Below, in pieces: positions 54,178 through 64,000 of a DNA stretch of 64,000 bases (positions are counted from its first letter, which is position 1; each line of letters starts with the position of its first letter). The stretch is taken from contig NZ_AP018400.1 of NCBI RefSeq assembly GCF_003609975.1, forward strand, positions 159,501-223,500. The letters run 5' to 3'. Origin of the DNA: Streptococcus ruminantium. Lineage in GTDB: Bacteria > Bacillota > Bacilli > Lactobacillales > Streptococcaceae. Under the pieces are notes generated by a model. It was not told the origin of the DNA. It worked only from the letters and a program-made list of their open reading frames with translations, and made no database searches. Position numbers and translations under genes: made by a program.

Positions 54178-55474
54178 GGGGCATACGTCGATTTATGTGC
54201 AACTCGGGCGCTTATTATTGCTGAGTTCGGTATTGGCAGCAATCTGTTATGTTGTGCTAGATCGGATTGGAATGAGCGTGATAGATTATTATATCTATGA
54301 TGGGAGATATGTTGAGGAACAAAATGCCCACTACATTTCCAAACTAGTAGAATTTGTAGATAAGGAAAAAATAGCGACAAGTGATAGCAAGAAGTTGGAT
54401 GCCTGGGTAAAGGAGCAGGAAATCTTAACCTTGGAGATTTACAAGGACAATATTCAGGTATTCACCTCCAATGATCCTAACAAGGAGGAGTCAGCCAACA
54501 GGATAGAAATGTCTGAGGAATCTTGGATTGGTTACGCCCAAGTCCAATTTGCGGATGGGGCGGCTGATGTGATGGTGACAGGGATATATAGTTACCAACT
54601 GCGTCTCTATACTAGGATTTTTGTGATTATATTATCCTTTATCTTCCTAATAGTCGTTGTTTTGTTGGGAATTCGTCGAAAGGTAGAGGATATTCGTCGT
54701 CTGAGTCATGATTTGGAGATTTTAGAAGGTGGAAATCTTGACTATCAGATCCATGTGAAGGGGCGGGACGAACTGGCTGATTTGGCTCAGGGGGTTGAGA
54801 GTATGCGACTGTCTTTCCGAAATCTTGTGCAGACAGAGGCTGATATTGTGAAGAAAAATCAGAAGGTGATTACAGAGATGTCTCACGATCTTCGTACACC
54901 GGTCACCTCAATCTTACTCTATCTTGAAATCATCAAGAATAAACCAAACATGGAGCCTGATTTGCTCCAACATTATCTGGGGATTATTGAGCAGAAAGCG
55001 CAACAGATGCGTCAGGTTTCAGAAAATCTTTTTTCTTATTCCTTGGTTGCTGAGGAAATGACTCTTACACATCTTCTTCCTCTTTCTCATGCGGTGGAAG
55101 TGATGTGTGAAGGATTGACTCTTCAAGGGTTGAGTGTTGAGGTAGTGGCTGAAGAAGAACTGATGGACATTGAGTTGCCATCAGATAGTATCCTTCGGAT
55201 TATGGATAATCTTCAATCAAATATTATCAAATATGGAGATCCTGCTTTTCCTGTCCGAATTGGCTTAAAGGAAGACGAGAAATGGCTGGAGCTATCTGTT
55301 TCAAATAAAATTGGGGAGCGTTCTCTATCTGCAAGTAATGGAATTGGTTTGCAGAGTATCGAACGGATGGTGGTCCAACTGGGGGGAGATTATGCTGTTC
55401 ATGAAGAGCAGGGGTGGTTCTGTGTTTGCATTCATTTTAGTAAGTCGCAAGGAGAACTTCAACATCTTTCCTAG
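54161..55474 (+). CDS. Sensor histidine kinase
   Basis: 437 residues from a TTG start overlapping the regulator by 17 bp, with AAAGGG upstream. Two membrane helices (about 15-35 and 148-170), an extracellular sensor part, HAMP domain, H-box MSHDLRTPVTSILLYLE, N-box IMDNLQSNIIKYGD, and G-box SNGIGLQSIERM. The signal is unknown; the phased repeats upstream of the lipoprotein are likely targets. Confidence 0.9.
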   Translation: MKRENKGHTSIYVQLGRLLLLSSVLAAICYVVLDRIGMSVIDYYIYDGRYVEEQNAHYISKLVEFVDKEKIATSDSKKLDAWVKEQEILTLEIYKDNIQVFTSNDPNKEESANRIEMSEESWIGYAQVQFADGAADVMVTGIYSYQLRLYTRIFVIILSFIFLIVVVLLGIRRKVEDIRRLSHDLEILEGGNLDYQIHVKGRDELADLAQGVESMRLSFRNLVQTEADIVKKNQKVITEMSHDLRTPVTSILLYLEIIKNKPNMEPDLLQHYLGIIEQKAQQMRQVSENLFSYSLVAEEMTLTHLLPLSHAVEVMCEGLTLQGLSVEVVAEEELMDIELPSDSILRIMDNLQSNIIKYGDPAFPVRIGLKEDEKWLELSVSNKIGERSLSASNGIGLQSIERMVVQLGGDYAVHEEQGWFCVCIHFSKSQGELQHLS

Positions 55475-55558
55475 GTGGGACAAAAATAAAAAGGAGGCAG
55501 GTGCTTCCGATGATTGTAGTATAGAAGTATTTTTAAGTACTGTATGAAAACATAGCAA

Positions 55559-55595
55559 AGTGCGTTCTCAAATTACGAGAACGCACTCTTTTTTA
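55559..55595. terminator. Bidirectional terminator
   Basis: AGTGCGTTCTC pairs with GAGAACGCACT, then TTTTTT; between the kinase and the thioredoxin-like gene. Confidence 0.88.
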
Positions 55596-55615
55596 TATTC
55601 GCAGGATGTAACGGG

Positions 55616-56248
55616 TTATTTTAGAGCTTTCAGGCCTGCTTCTAGGGTTTCTTGATTTAATTCGCCGGCAAATACTTTGTTAACAGTTCCATCGCTATTG
55701 ATGAATACGTGGCTAGGGAAGGCACGCAGAGAGTAGCTATTCAGAGCGCCATTATTTTGGTCATAAAGAACTGGATAAGTGATACCTGCTGCTTTTGCTG
55801 TTTCAAGGATTTTTTGTTCGCTGCTATCTGTTGATGAGGTGTTGCCATACTTGGCATCATTTGGTGCTACTACACTCAAAAAGGCGTAGTTTGGATCATT
55901 TTTGTATTTTTGATACACTTTTTCTAGGTGAGGCATTTCATCCTTACAAGGTTCACACCAGCTAGCCCAAAAGTTTAGGTAGATTTTCTTGCCTGCATAG
56001 TCTGCTAGGCTAACGTCTTTTCCATCTTTATCTTTTAGTTTTAATTCGGGTGCTTTCTGTCCTTCAACAACAGATTGTAAACCATTGTCGTTGCTATCAC
56101 TTTGCGCATGTTGCTCGTGAGATTTTTCTGTTTTTTCCGTCTTCTGTTGGCTCATGTTAGTATCTTTGTTTTTACTGTTAGCATTGTTGACAGAGCATGC
56201 GGTTAATAAGCATAAGCAAGTTCCTAGGGTGAGGTATTTTTTTAACAT
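55616..56248 (-). CDS. Thioredoxin-like lipoprotein (TlpA/Etrx family)
   Basis: 210 residues. Lipobox LLTAC, a polar linker, then a TlpA-type redoxin domain with the active site WASWCEPCKDEMP and a cis-Pro loop FPSHVFI. Works outside the membrane as a reductase or oxidase of secreted proteins, for example methionine sulfoxide reductase as in the pneumococcal Etrx-CcdA-MsrAB system. Follows ccdA by 40 bp; no msrAB nearby. Confidence 0.9.
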   Translation of the reverse strand: MLKKYLTLGTCLCLLTACSVNNANSKNKDTNMSQQKTEKTEKSHEQHAQSDSNDNGLQSVVEGQKAPELKLKDKDGKDVSLADYAGKKIYLNFWASWCEPCKDEMPHLEKVYQKYKNDPNYAFLSVVAPNDAKYGNTSSTDSSEQKILETAKAAGITYPVLYDQNNGALNSYSLRAFPSHVFINSDGTVNKVFAGELNQETLEAGLKALK

Positions 56249-56288
56249 AATATTGGGTTCTCCTTATATTGTAAATAGTGTTTGATGG

Positions 56289-56978
56289 TTATCTTCTGAT
56301 TTTAAACAGGGTGCCGAAGCTTCCTGTTAGGATAGAAATACCGATAATGATGAGTATAACTGCTGAGATGGTCTTGGTGTACTGTAAGAAACGAGTCTGT
56401 TTTTTGAAGTAATCCAAGAGTTTTTGAGAAAAGATGGCAACCAGGATGAATGGCAGGATAAAGCCGATGCAATAAACGGACAGTAGGGCAATGCTCCAGA
56501 TGCCTGATTGGCTACTTGCGTAGAAAAATACGCTGGCTAGGATAGGGCCGATACATGGAGTCCAAGAGAAACTGAAAGTAAAGCCCATCAGAAAGGCGAT
56601 GATAGGTGTCACCGTTTTTCCAGCTTGGTAAACTTTTGTTTTAGCTGAAAGTTCTTTTGACAACATTGGTAGGCGAATCCAGCCCAATTGAAACAATCCC
56701 ATGGCGATAATCAAAATACCGCTGATAATCTGAACAACTCGGATGTGTTGGTTCAGTAGACGACTGAGGAAACTACTGGTAAAGGCCAGTAGAAAGAAGG
56801 TCATTGCAATTCCCAAGACAAACATGGAAGTGTTAATCACAGTACGCATACGGTTGTTTTGAGAATGTTCACCATTATTCCCTCCTAGAACACCTATGTA
56901 CACTGGTAAAATAGGAAGGATACAGGGGGAGAAAAATGACAGTAGCCCTTCTAGGAATAAAGCAAATAGCTTGAACAC
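56289..56978 (-). CDS. ccdA: CcdA-family thiol-disulfide electron transporter
   Basis: 229 residues, six membrane helices. The two redox cysteines are in FFSPCILPILPVYIG and SWTPCIGPILA. Carries reducing equivalents from cytoplasmic thioredoxin to the lipoprotein encoded downstream. Confidence 0.92.
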   Translation of the reverse strand: MFKLFALFLEGLLSFFSPCILPILPVYIGVLGGNNGEHSQNNRMRTVINTSMFVLGIAMTFFLLAFTSSFLSRLLNQHIRVVQIISGILIIAMGLFQLGWIRLPMLSKELSAKTKVYQAGKTVTPIIAFLMGFTFSFSWTPCIGPILASVFFYASSQSGIWSIALLSVYCIGFILPFILVAIFSQKLLDYFKKQTRFLQYTKTISAVILIIIGISILTGSFGTLFKIRR

Positions 56979-57348
56979 AATAATGTCCCCTTTCTTTGTT
57001 ATTGATTAACTGTTAGGGTTATGATACAGTTAAAAGCTTAAAAAAGTCTAAATTGTAAATAGCTATTTTTGCTATGCCTAAAAACAGGCTATGTTTAGCT
57101 GTTTATTCAAACGGTAAAGAATGGTAAAAAGAAGTGTTCAGTCGCTATTTTGTGAGGACAATCTATATTTTTTCAGATCTTTATGATAGAAAAAAAGCCT
57201 TGCTTATGCAAGACTTGGGTTTGTGATTCGCTTCAAGAAGCTTATCAATATCTCTGTATATTTGCTGTGTTACGTTCTGTTAGAATACATGGCACAAGGT
57301 CTGCCTGTGATAAGTGGTATTAATGATGTCGGTTCTTTATTTCTACTT
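56979..57348. other. Intergenic region
   Basis: No gene. Contains the ccdA promoter area and a minus-strand terminator (GTCTTGC, ATAA loop, GCAAGGC, TTTTTTT at 57190-57217) for the CPBP gene. Confidence 0.6.
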
Positions 57349-58101
57349 TTATTCCTTTGTCAACTCTGTTTGATTGGTTGTGTGTTGTTCTTGCAATAGT
57401 TGTTTTACACGGCGAGCCATGAGCAAGACCAGCACGATTTCCAATATATTCTGAAGAAAGAGTAGTCCAGAGAAGAGGGGGTGGAATTGTTTAGAAACAC
57501 TAATTGCGATATAATCCCATAATCCATGGCTGACGATGCACCAGGAAATCTTTCTTGTAAAAATATAAAGATAACCGTACAGCATTCCCATGATGCTGGT
57601 TAGGATGACTTGGTACACTACTTGTCCGAATCCACTACCTGCAAAAATATTGATTGCATGAAATCCACCGAAGCACAAGCCAGATAGGACAACTGCCTTT
57701 TGAAGGGGCATTTTTTCTAAAAAATAGACGAGTAAGATGCGTCTAAATAGCAGTTCTTCACCGATTCCAACTAGGAGGGTTGCAAAAAGTGTTATAAAAA
57801 AGGTCTCATTGAGCTGGAAGTGCTCGAACCAGTAGGCTATGATCACTAGCAGTAAGGGGATAAAAAGGGCTAAGAAATAGCGTTTATCAATGGGAAGGAA
57901 GGTTTTCAACTGCAATGTTGCTCGATTTTTGATAACGTAAGCGATTGTTATTCCTGCTAAAACGAGTAGAAAGGGGAATTCTGAGGCTAAAAAACCATCG
58001 GATCCATAGCGAATCCCTCGCATGTAGTAGGTGTAGATGTAGCTTAGTAGCATGATTCCTACATAAAGTCCTGTGATAGTGTAAACTGATTTTGCTTTCA
58101 T
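57349..58101 (-). CDS. CPBP-family intramembrane metalloprotease
   Basis: 250 residues, about seven membrane helices. CAAX/Abi signature EELLFRRILLVYFL (EExxxR) and two histidine motifs, GGFHAINIF and SHGLWDY. Streptococcal members are linked to bacteriocin immunity or peptide maturation; no bacteriocin gene is adjacent. Monocistronic. Confidence 0.87.
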   Translation of the reverse strand: MKAKSVYTITGLYVGIMLLSYIYTYYMRGIRYGSDGFLASEFPFLLVLAGITIAYVIKNRATLQLKTFLPIDKRYFLALFIPLLLVIIAYWFEHFQLNETFFITLFATLLVGIGEELLFRRILLVYFLEKMPLQKAVVLSGLCFGGFHAINIFAGSGFGQVVYQVILTSIMGMLYGYLYIFTRKISWCIVSHGLWDYIAISVSKQFHPLFSGLLFLQNILEIVLVLLMARRVKQLLQEQHTTNQTELTKE

Positions 58102-58217
58102 GTTGTCTCCGTTGCTTTGTATTTAACAGTGATAAAAAGGAAATAAATTAAAAAGTGTCTTTGTTACAGTGTGTTGATAACTGCGTGAGTATTGTGTGAA
58201 AGATGGAAGCTACTTAT

Positions 58218-60713
58218 TCAGCTATCTATTTTGAAAAAAGTGGCGAGATCTGTCTGACTGATTCCGATCATAGGGTCAATGGTCAGGATATTCTCTGCGG
58301 TCAGGATGAATTCTTTGGGCTGGGAAGTGGTTGTTTCTGGTTGTTCTTCCTCAAGAAGGGAGAGTTGATGATGGGTTTGTTGTGGACGACTTGATTCTTC
58401 TTGAGTGACTGGTTGAGCAGGTGTTGGAGTCGAGTTTGCTTGAGCAGTTTTGCTGAGTTGACCGTCTGAGGGTGTTGTTTCGTTTTCCTGCTCAGCCATT
58501 TCCCCTTGGAAACGTGGGACTAGGTAAGTCTTGCGACTAGTTCCGGTGTTTTTGACGGCATAGTCAAAGGCGGCAATCTCACCTAGTAAAATGAGCTTGC
58601 TCCTAGAACGGGTAATGGCTGTGTAGATGAGGTTGCGTTGGAGCATACGGTGGCTGGAGCGAGTGATGGGGAGGATAACCACCTGAAACTCACTTCCTTG
58701 TGATTTGTGAATAGACATGGCGTAGGCCAGTGTGATTTTGTACCACTCGTTTCGAGGATAGGTGACTTCACTTCCGTCAAAGTCAATAGTGATTTCGTCC
58801 TGCTTAGAATCGGTATACTTGGCTGGAAGGAGGTCTGTAATATATCCTAAGTCTCCATTGAAGACATTGGCTTCGGCATCGTTGACTAAATGGATAATCC
58901 GATCTCCACAGCGAAAGACCAGTTCATTGTGAGTAAATTCCAATTCTCCTTCTTCTAAGGGATTTAGTAGAGTCTGTGTCATGGTATTGAGCTGGTCGAT
59001 ACCTGCTGCTCCACGGTACATGGGTGCAAGGATTTGCACCTCATTGGCTGGAATGCCGGACTTGATGGCAGCTCCGACAATTCGTTCAATCATAGCTGGG
59101 ATTTGCTCGTTTTGGGCTTCAAAGTAGGATCGGTCGGCCTTTTTTTCTCGGAAGTCATCAGGCAAATTTCCTTGACGGATCTGGCTGGCTAGTGTGACAA
59201 TGGTTGAGTCATCTGACTGGCGATAAATACGTTCTAGGGTAATACTTGGGAGTTTGTCAATCTTTAATAGATCGGCAAGGACTTGGCCGGGACTGACTGA
59301 TGGGAGCTGTTCGGCATCTCCGACAATGAGAACCTGAGTCTGGGAGGAGATATTCTGGAAGAGCTGGTTGGCTAGCCAGGTATCTACCATAGAAAATTCA
59401 TCAATGATGACAAAATCAGCTTCCAGATAGTCATCTCGGTAAGAGTCTTCCTGTCCTTCGACCAAACCTAGGTGGCGATGGATGGTCGCAGCTGGTAGAC
59501 CTGTCAATTCGTTCATCCGTCTGGCGGCTCGTCCGGTCGGAGCGGCTAGGAGGACAGGGCATTCTTCGCGACTGCGGGTGAGGTCAATCTTGTGTAAGAT
59601 AGCATAGACAGCGATAATTCCATTGATAACAGTAGTTTTTCCGGTTCCGGGTCCACCAGTTAGGATAAAGATGGGATTGGTAATGGCTTGAACAATGGCC
59701 TCTTTCTGAATAGTATCGTAGGTCAGGTCAGACATGGTTTCTAGTTCTGCTATGGCCGCTTCAACCTCCTTTCGTGGAAAGGGTTTGAAACCATTTTTTC
59801 CCATCAGGCGGGTAAGATTTTTATGGATGCCATGTTCGGCAAAGTAGAGGCTGTTGTCAAAAATTTTCGTTCCTTCTTGCTGGACTTTTTCATCTACAAT
59901 CAGACCTGTCAATTCTTTGGCAACGGCGGCAGGGTCCAGTTCGATATGGCGGGATTTTTCTAGTAATTCCAGGGTTGCTTCCAATAAATCTCTAGCCTCA
60001 ACATAGGTATCACCTGTTTCCATGGAGCGATGGATGAGGCTAAAGAGCATACCCGCTCGAAAGCGTTGAGGGGAGTCGCTGGCAATGCCCAGATTCTCCG
60101 CGATTTTGTCGGCAATGGTAAAGCCTAAACCTTGCACATCCTCGACGAGCTGATAAGGATTTTCTTCAATGATTTTTAGTGTTTTTTCCTTATACTGGTC
60201 TTGGATTTGGAAGGCTAGTTTATTCGGGATGCCGTATTCTGCCAGTTTGGCTAAGATCATTTCGGTGCCGTAATTGAGACGGAGCTTTTCAATAAAGGCC
60301 TGCTTATTCTTACTGGAAAGCCCTGTAATCTGGGTCAGTTTTTCTGGTTCGGCTAGTATCTTGTCGATGGTATCCTCACCGTAGAGTTGGACGATTTTCT
60401 CTGCTGTCTTGCGACCAATTCCTTTAAAATGCTCGCTAGAGAAATATTTGACTAGACCGGATGCAGTTGGTTTGCTGCGTTCGTAGCGTGTGATTTGAAG
60501 TTGTTGACCGTATTTTGGATGGGTGATTAGATTGCCATAGAAGCGGTAATCTTCTCCTTCGATAATATCTGCAATGGTTCCTGTAACAATAATTTCATAA
60601 TCGTCATATTCGGTATTGGTTTCTTCAATTTCGAGGAGGAGAATTTTGTAAAAATTGCTAGGATTTTCAAATATAATCCGGTCAATAGTTCCGGTGAAAT
60701 AGATTTCATCCAT
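58218..60713 (-). CDS. recD2: RecD2-type ATP-dependent DNA helicase
   Basis: 831 residues. N-terminal OB and helix-hairpin-helix region (KGIGRKTAEKIVQLYG), SF1 helicase core with Walker A GGPGTGKTTVING, DEFSMVD, and the C-terminal MSIHKSQGSEF motif. RecBC-independent RecD found in Firmicutes, acting in DNA repair. A Ser/Thr/Gln-rich tail of about 70 residues ends the protein. Confidence 0.93.
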   Translation of the reverse strand: MDEIYFTGTIDRIIFENPSNFYKILLLEIEETNTEYDDYEIIVTGTIADIIEGEDYRFYGNLITHPKYGQQLQITRYERSKPTASGLVKYFSSEHFKGIGRKTAEKIVQLYGEDTIDKILAEPEKLTQITGLSSKNKQAFIEKLRLNYGTEMILAKLAEYGIPNKLAFQIQDQYKEKTLKIIEENPYQLVEDVQGLGFTIADKIAENLGIASDSPQRFRAGMLFSLIHRSMETGDTYVEARDLLEATLELLEKSRHIELDPAAVAKELTGLIVDEKVQQEGTKIFDNSLYFAEHGIHKNLTRLMGKNGFKPFPRKEVEAAIAELETMSDLTYDTIQKEAIVQAITNPIFILTGGPGTGKTTVINGIIAVYAILHKIDLTRSREECPVLLAAPTGRAARRMNELTGLPAATIHRHLGLVEGQEDSYRDDYLEADFVIIDEFSMVDTWLANQLFQNISSQTQVLIVGDAEQLPSVSPGQVLADLLKIDKLPSITLERIYRQSDDSTIVTLASQIRQGNLPDDFREKKADRSYFEAQNEQIPAMIERIVGAAIKSGIPANEVQILAPMYRGAAGIDQLNTMTQTLLNPLEEGELEFTHNELVFRCGDRIIHLVNDAEANVFNGDLGYITDLLPAKYTDSKQDEITIDFDGSEVTYPRNEWYKITLAYAMSIHKSQGSEFQVVILPITRSSHRMLQRNLIYTAITRSRSKLILLGEIAAFDYAVKNTGTSRKTYLVPRFQGEMAEQENETTPSDGQLSKTAQANSTPTPAQPVTQEESSRPQQTHHQLSLLEEEQPETTTSQPKEFILTAENILTIDPMIGISQTDLATFFKIDS

Positions 60714-60766
60714 AGTTTATTTTCCTTGTGAAAGGTGTTTCACCTTTATTGAGTATCTGTGCAGTG

Positions 60767-61411
60767 CTATTTGATTGTTCCGATTCGGTTGAGTGGCCAC
60801 ATACGAAAGACGACTTCACCTTTAATATTTTCCCGTGTAAATGATCCAACACTTCGGCTATCGAGGGATACGAGGCGATCATCTCCCATTAGGAAGTAAT
60901 GACCTTCTGGGACAGTGACTGTAAAGCTCGCATAGCCTTTAGCATCTCTGGTAAAGGCATTGGCAGACTGAGCGATAGCTTGGAATTGTTTGTTGTAGGA
61001 GTAGATGGTTTGTAGCTTGTCTTTTTTAAAGGCAGTCAGATATTCGGCTAAATAAGGCTCATCCACTTGTTTATCATTGACATAGAGGACATCGTTTTCG
61101 TAGCGGATGGTGTCTCCTGGCATGCCGATCACTCGTTTGACAATCAGTTTTTCACTGCCATTTTGATCGGTTTCGCCAGCTACGACAATATCAAAACGGT
61201 CGATAGAAGTTGTTTTTAGCATAATCAGTTTTTCTTGGTGCTGAAGGGTTGGATCCATGGAATGACCGTCAACCGACACAGGACTCCAGATAAAGTAGCG
61301 GCTAGCAAAAAATACCAACATGAAACATATAAAAAAGCCCCAGTCTGCTAAAAAATTCATCAATGGTGAGCGATTGGTCTGTTTTTTTCTCATAAATTTG
61401 GTTTTCCTCAT
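60767..61411 (-). CDS. lepB: Signal peptidase I
   Basis: 214 residues. One N-terminal membrane helix, catalytic Ser in [11 protein letters not shown] and Lys in [12 protein letters not shown], and the [11 protein letters not shown] box. The ATG at 61411 overlaps the rnhC stop (ATGA) but lacks a ribosome site; ATG at 61393 (208 residues) has AGGA upstream and is a fair alternative. Confidence 0.94.
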   Translation of the reverse strand: MRKTKFMRKKQTNRSPLMNFLADWGFFICFMLVFFASRYFIWSPVSVDGHSMDPTLQHQEKLIMLKTTSIDRFDIVVAGETDQNGSEKLIVKRVIGMPGDTIRYENDVLYVNDKQVDEPYLAEYLTAFKKDKLQTIYSYNKQFQAIAQSANAFTRDAKGYASFTVTVPEGHYFLMGDDRLVSLDSRSVGSFTRENIKGEVVFRMWPLNRIGTIK

Positions 61412-62295
61412 TTCAGTAGTTTTTGTGCTTTTTTTGTGTTGGCAAAGTGGAGTTTTGCGGTTTCGTTTAAACCTGTCATGCCATATTTGTCCAAGATACG
61501 GGCAGCTACTTGATCAGATTTACTACCAGCACCGGACGGTAGGTTGATACCAAGTTTTTGGCTTAGTTGAGCAAGGTTTTCCAAAAACATGGCTCTGGCG
61601 ATGATGGATGAAACAGCTACTGCCAGATACTTGCCTTCGGCCTTTTCTTCTAAAGTGACTGGCTTGGTAACATGATTGGCTTCATTCTTTAGATATTTGT
61701 TATAGTTCTTGTTGGTTGTAAAGGCATCAATGACAATCTTCTCGGGTTTGACTCCCTTTTGCAGGAGTAGGTAGATGGCCTGATTGTGCAGAGCCACCTT
61801 GACGGATACGGCATTGTAGCCTTGCTCAATGACCTCGTTGTATTTTTTCGGAGACAATAGCAGAGCCTGGTGGGGAATTTTTTCTTTTAAGAGCGGGGCG
61901 ATCTGGCAGATTTTTTGATCTGTCATTTTCTTGGAATCATCTACGCCAAGTGACTTCAAAAAAGCATGGTCTTCTGGACAGACAAAACTAGCAACCACCG
62001 CTAGTCCTCCAAAATAAGAACCATTACCAACTTCGTCTGTTCCGATCATAGGCATATTTTGACCCATGGGTACTTGTTCGGACTGTTCTGGCTCGTAGCC
62101 CCAGAGTCTTGCTTCCTGCTCTGCCATTTCCCCTTGGAAGACGACTTTACCAGAGGTATAGATTGACAAGCTGGTGGTAGCAAGTTTGAAAAATGCTTGG
62201 ATATAAGGATTTTTGCTGGTCTGCCGATAACAAGCATAATGGTTTATCATAGCTTCTCTTTGTTGGGCAGATACCTTTAGTACGACAGTATTCAT
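61408..62295 (-). CDS. rnhC: Ribonuclease HIII
   Basis: 295 residues. N-terminal TBP-like substrate-binding domain, then a type 2 RNase H core with [13 protein letters not shown] and the conserved acidic residues ([15 protein letters not shown]). Removes RNA from RNA-DNA hybrids. First gene of rnhC-lepB-recD2. Confidence 0.95.
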   Translation of the reverse strand: MNTVVLKVSAQQREAMINHYACYRQTSKNPYIQAFFKLATTSLSIYTSGKVVFQGEMAEQEARLWGYEPEQSEQVPMGQNMPMIGTDEVGNGSYFGGLAVVASFVCPEDHAFLKSLGVDDSKKMTDQKICQIAPLLKEKIPHQALLLSPKKYNEVIEQGYNAVSVKVALHNQAIYLLLQKGVKPEKIVIDAFTTNKNYNKYLKNEANHVTKPVTLEEKAEGKYLAVAVSSIIARAMFLENLAQLSQKLGINLPSGAGSKSDQVAARILDKYGMTGLNETAKLHFANTKKAQKLLK

Positions 62296-62602
62296 GTTCT
62301 TATTGTATCACAAATGTTAGTGGGAGTGTGCAGAAAAGACTGTCCTTACTATAACAGTAGAAGAAAATGAGAAAGTCTGTAGAATAGTACGTATTATAAG
62401 TAGTTGACGGTAGGGATATTGGTCGTTGTGTGCAGTGGGGAAAGATTATGACAGACCTGTGACAATTGTATTAGTTGCATGACAGAAATCATCTAAGATT
62501 ACATGGTGGAGTCAGTTTGTTTAAAAGATGAATTAGGTCCTTGTTTTTCAGTTTTGTTTCAGCTAAGATAGAACCATCTCAAAAGAAAAAGGAATAGGCA
62601 TC
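62296..62602. other. Divergent promoter region of rnhC and sip
   Basis: About 300 bp without a gene. AAAAGGA before sip; no strong promoter match stands out on either strand. Confidence 0.4.
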
Positions 62603-63907
62603 ATGAAGCGCAAGCGAACAAACAAACCAACTCACATGAGACGGAAGAGAAAAACACCGATCATAAAGACAAATAAGAAGATACTTTATACATCTTCACT
62701 GGCTCTCTCCTTGCTTACTACTGCCATGGTATCACCAAATGTATTGGCTATTGAATGGACTCCGCGTACGGTAGCTGACATCAGTCCAGAAATTATTCGA
62801 GAAGATGGGAAAGTAACCTATACTGTAAAGTATGGGGATACCTTGTCTGCAATTGCCACTGCGATGAATGTTGATATGAATCTACTGGCAAAAATCAATC
62901 AAATTGCGGATGTCAATCTGATTTTCCCCAACACAGTCTTAACAACGATTGTTGACCAAAATAATCAGGTAAGGCAGGTAGAGGTTGAGGCACCTGTTCA
63001 GGGTGGCGCAAGCGAACCCGTTCAAGCAAGGGTTGATTTGACGACTAATCAAATGACTGTTGATGACACCGTTATTCAACTGGACCAAGTACCATCAGTT
63101 GATGCTACTTCAACATCGACGGAGCCTTTAGTCCCTGAAGCCGATTCACCGGTTTCAGCTCCTGCGGCACTTACCAGTCCAACCTCAGAAGAGTCGTCGG
63201 TAGAGTCATCAGCCGATTCACCGGTTTCAGCTCCTGCGGTAATTACCGATCCGACCTCAGAAGAGTCGTCGGTAGAGTCATCAGCTGATTCACCGGTTTC
63301 AGCTCCTGCGGCACTTACCAGTCCAACCTCAGAAGAGTCGTCGGTAGAGTCATCAGCCGATTCACCGGTTTCAGCTCCTGTGGCACCTACCGATCCGACC
63401 CCAGAAGATTCACAGGTGGAGCAACCAAAGAATCACGTAGCAGTACCTTCGACTGAAGCAGAGCTACCGTCTGAGAAGGCCGATGAAGCGCTCGTTGAAA
63501 CATCGAGTCAAGAATCCCCAGTGTTGGCTGTTGCTCCTGCTGTAGCAACGAACACCAGTCCGTATGATATTGGTTTACAACCACAAGTTGCTGCCTTTCG
63601 TTCAGAAGTAGCAAATGCTTTCAATATTACTTCTTTCTCAGGTTATCGTCCAAATGATCCTGGTGATCATGGTAAGGGATTAGCTATTGACTTTATGGTG
63701 CCAGAACGTTCCATCCTAGGCGATCAAGTCGCTGCTTATGCGATTGATCGTCTTCATGCCAAGAATATCAATTATGTCATTTGGAAACAACGTTTCTATG
63801 CACCCTATGATAATATCTATGGACCGGCCTATACTTGGAATCTGATGCCAGACCGAGGCAGTGTGACTGAAAATCACTATGACCATGTACATGTATCCTT
63901 TAAATAA
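62603..63907 (+). CDS. sip: LysM surface protein, Sip homologue
   Basis: 434 residues, the same length as group B streptococcal Sip (surface immunogenic protein). Long basic signal sequence, a LysM peptidoglycan-binding domain (about 72-117; YTVKYGDTLSAIATAMNVD), a region of 24-residue repeats, and a C-terminal domain (QVAAFRSEVANAF, FSGYRP, DHGKGLAIDFMVP, ENHYDHVHVSF) as in Sip and related cell-wall proteins. No LPXTG; wall attachment through LysM. Confidence 0.9.
   Translation: MKRKRTNKPTHMRRKRKTPIIKTNKKILYTSSLALSLLTTAMVSPNVLAIEWTPRTVADISPEIIREDGKVTYTVKYGDTLSAIATAMNVDMNLLAKINQIADVNLIFPNTVLTTIVDQNNQVRQVEVEAPVQGGASEPVQARVDLTTNQMTVDDTVIQLDQVPSVDATSTSTEPLVPEADSPVSAPAALTSPTSEESSVESSADSPVSAPAVITDPTSEESSVESSADSPVSAPAALTSPTSEESSVESSADSPVSAPVAPTDPTPEDSQVEQPKNHVAVPSTEAELPSEKADEALVETSSQESPVLAVAPAVATNTSPYDIGLQPQVAAFRSEVANAFNITSFSGYRPNDPGDHGKGLAIDFMVPERSILGDQVAAYAIDRLHAKNINYVIWKQRFYAPYDNIYGPAYTWNLMPDRGSVTENHYDHVHVSFK
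63140..63427 (+). repeat. 72-bp tandem repeats in sip
   Basis: Four in-frame 24-codon units beginning ADSPVSAP; units 1 and 3 match, unit 2 has VITD, unit 4 is diverged. Expected to vary in number. Confidence 0.85.
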
Positions 63908-63911
63908 AGCC

Positions 63912-63950
63912 GAAAAAAGCCATTTCAGTTTCATCTGAAATGGTCTTTTT
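63912..63950. terminator. sip terminator
   Basis: AAAAAGCCATTTCAG pairs with CTGAAATGG-CTTTTT. Confidence 0.85.
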
Positions 63951-64000
63951 GTGTGATATGTGATTCGTGCAGGCAAAATTCGTGTTCTCTTATAACCAAA

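Noticed and set aside
61393..61411. Single certain start for lepB
   Set aside because: Both ATG 61411 (coupled overlap) and ATG 61393 (better ribosome site) are plausible; sequence alone does not decide.

Overview
The window looks like a chromosomal segment of a low-GC streptococcus, most likely Streptococcus suis. The reasons are the gene order (pgk, a FUSC-type membrane protein, glnR-glnA, then rnjA-rpoY), YSIRK signals with LPXTG sorting motifs, a Sip homologue, a RocS homologue, and shared promoter and terminator styles. The species name is an inference from memory of gene order and protein families. No rRNA or tRNA gene was seen.

Layout. 1-2490: end of an iron alcohol dehydrogenase, an aldo/keto reductase, and pgk. 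2701-5450: an AT-rich accessory insert with an Rgg regulator, two very small ORFs, a 54-residue stub resembling the start of a class III/IV lanthipeptide synthetase, and an MFS exporter; it looks like a decayed RiPP locus. 5693-8028: FUSC protein and the GlnR-controlled glnR-glnA operon. 8109-10022 (minus): rnjA-rpoY with a leader terminator. 10324-11220: a broken second Rgg gene and an ABC-ATPase remnant. 11320-13437: tsaB-rimI-tsaD. 13555-20022: an AraC regulator divergent from a sugar ABC importer (binding lipoprotein, two permeases, no ATPase) and a GH36 alpha-galactosidase. 20260-34343: YeiH-like transporter, small secreted protein, ABC exporter, flavoprotein, rocS, GNAT, membrane GDPD phosphodiesterase, ybaB, agaS, pepX and cppA. 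34340-35290: a serine hydrolase.

35603-46632 is a surface-protein island. It holds two paralogous YSIRK/LPXTG adhesin-like proteins flanking a third LPXTG protein, then an OmpR-type two-component system, then a divergent coiled-coil M-like LPXTG protein. Upstream of the first adhesin and of the M-like gene lie short direct repeats spaced exactly 11 bp apart, as expected for response-regulator sites.

47106-48860 is the most striking part: four nearly identical 451-bp tandem units. Each can encode, on the minus strand, a 34-residue holin-like membrane peptide starting at TTG, preceded by a 15-codon leader ORF. On the plus strand each has a strong promoter and terminator for an antisense RNA of about 114 nt overlapping the 3' end of the peptide mRNA. 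This has the architecture of a type I toxin-antitoxin module. A 12-nt inverted repeat could pair the 5' and 3' ends of the toxin mRNA.

49046-63907: pyruvate formate-lyase with a CcpA-like site, dinB, a small lipoprotein plus a second two-component system, a thioredoxin-like lipoprotein with CcdA, a CPBP membrane protease, rnhC-lepB-recD2, and sip.
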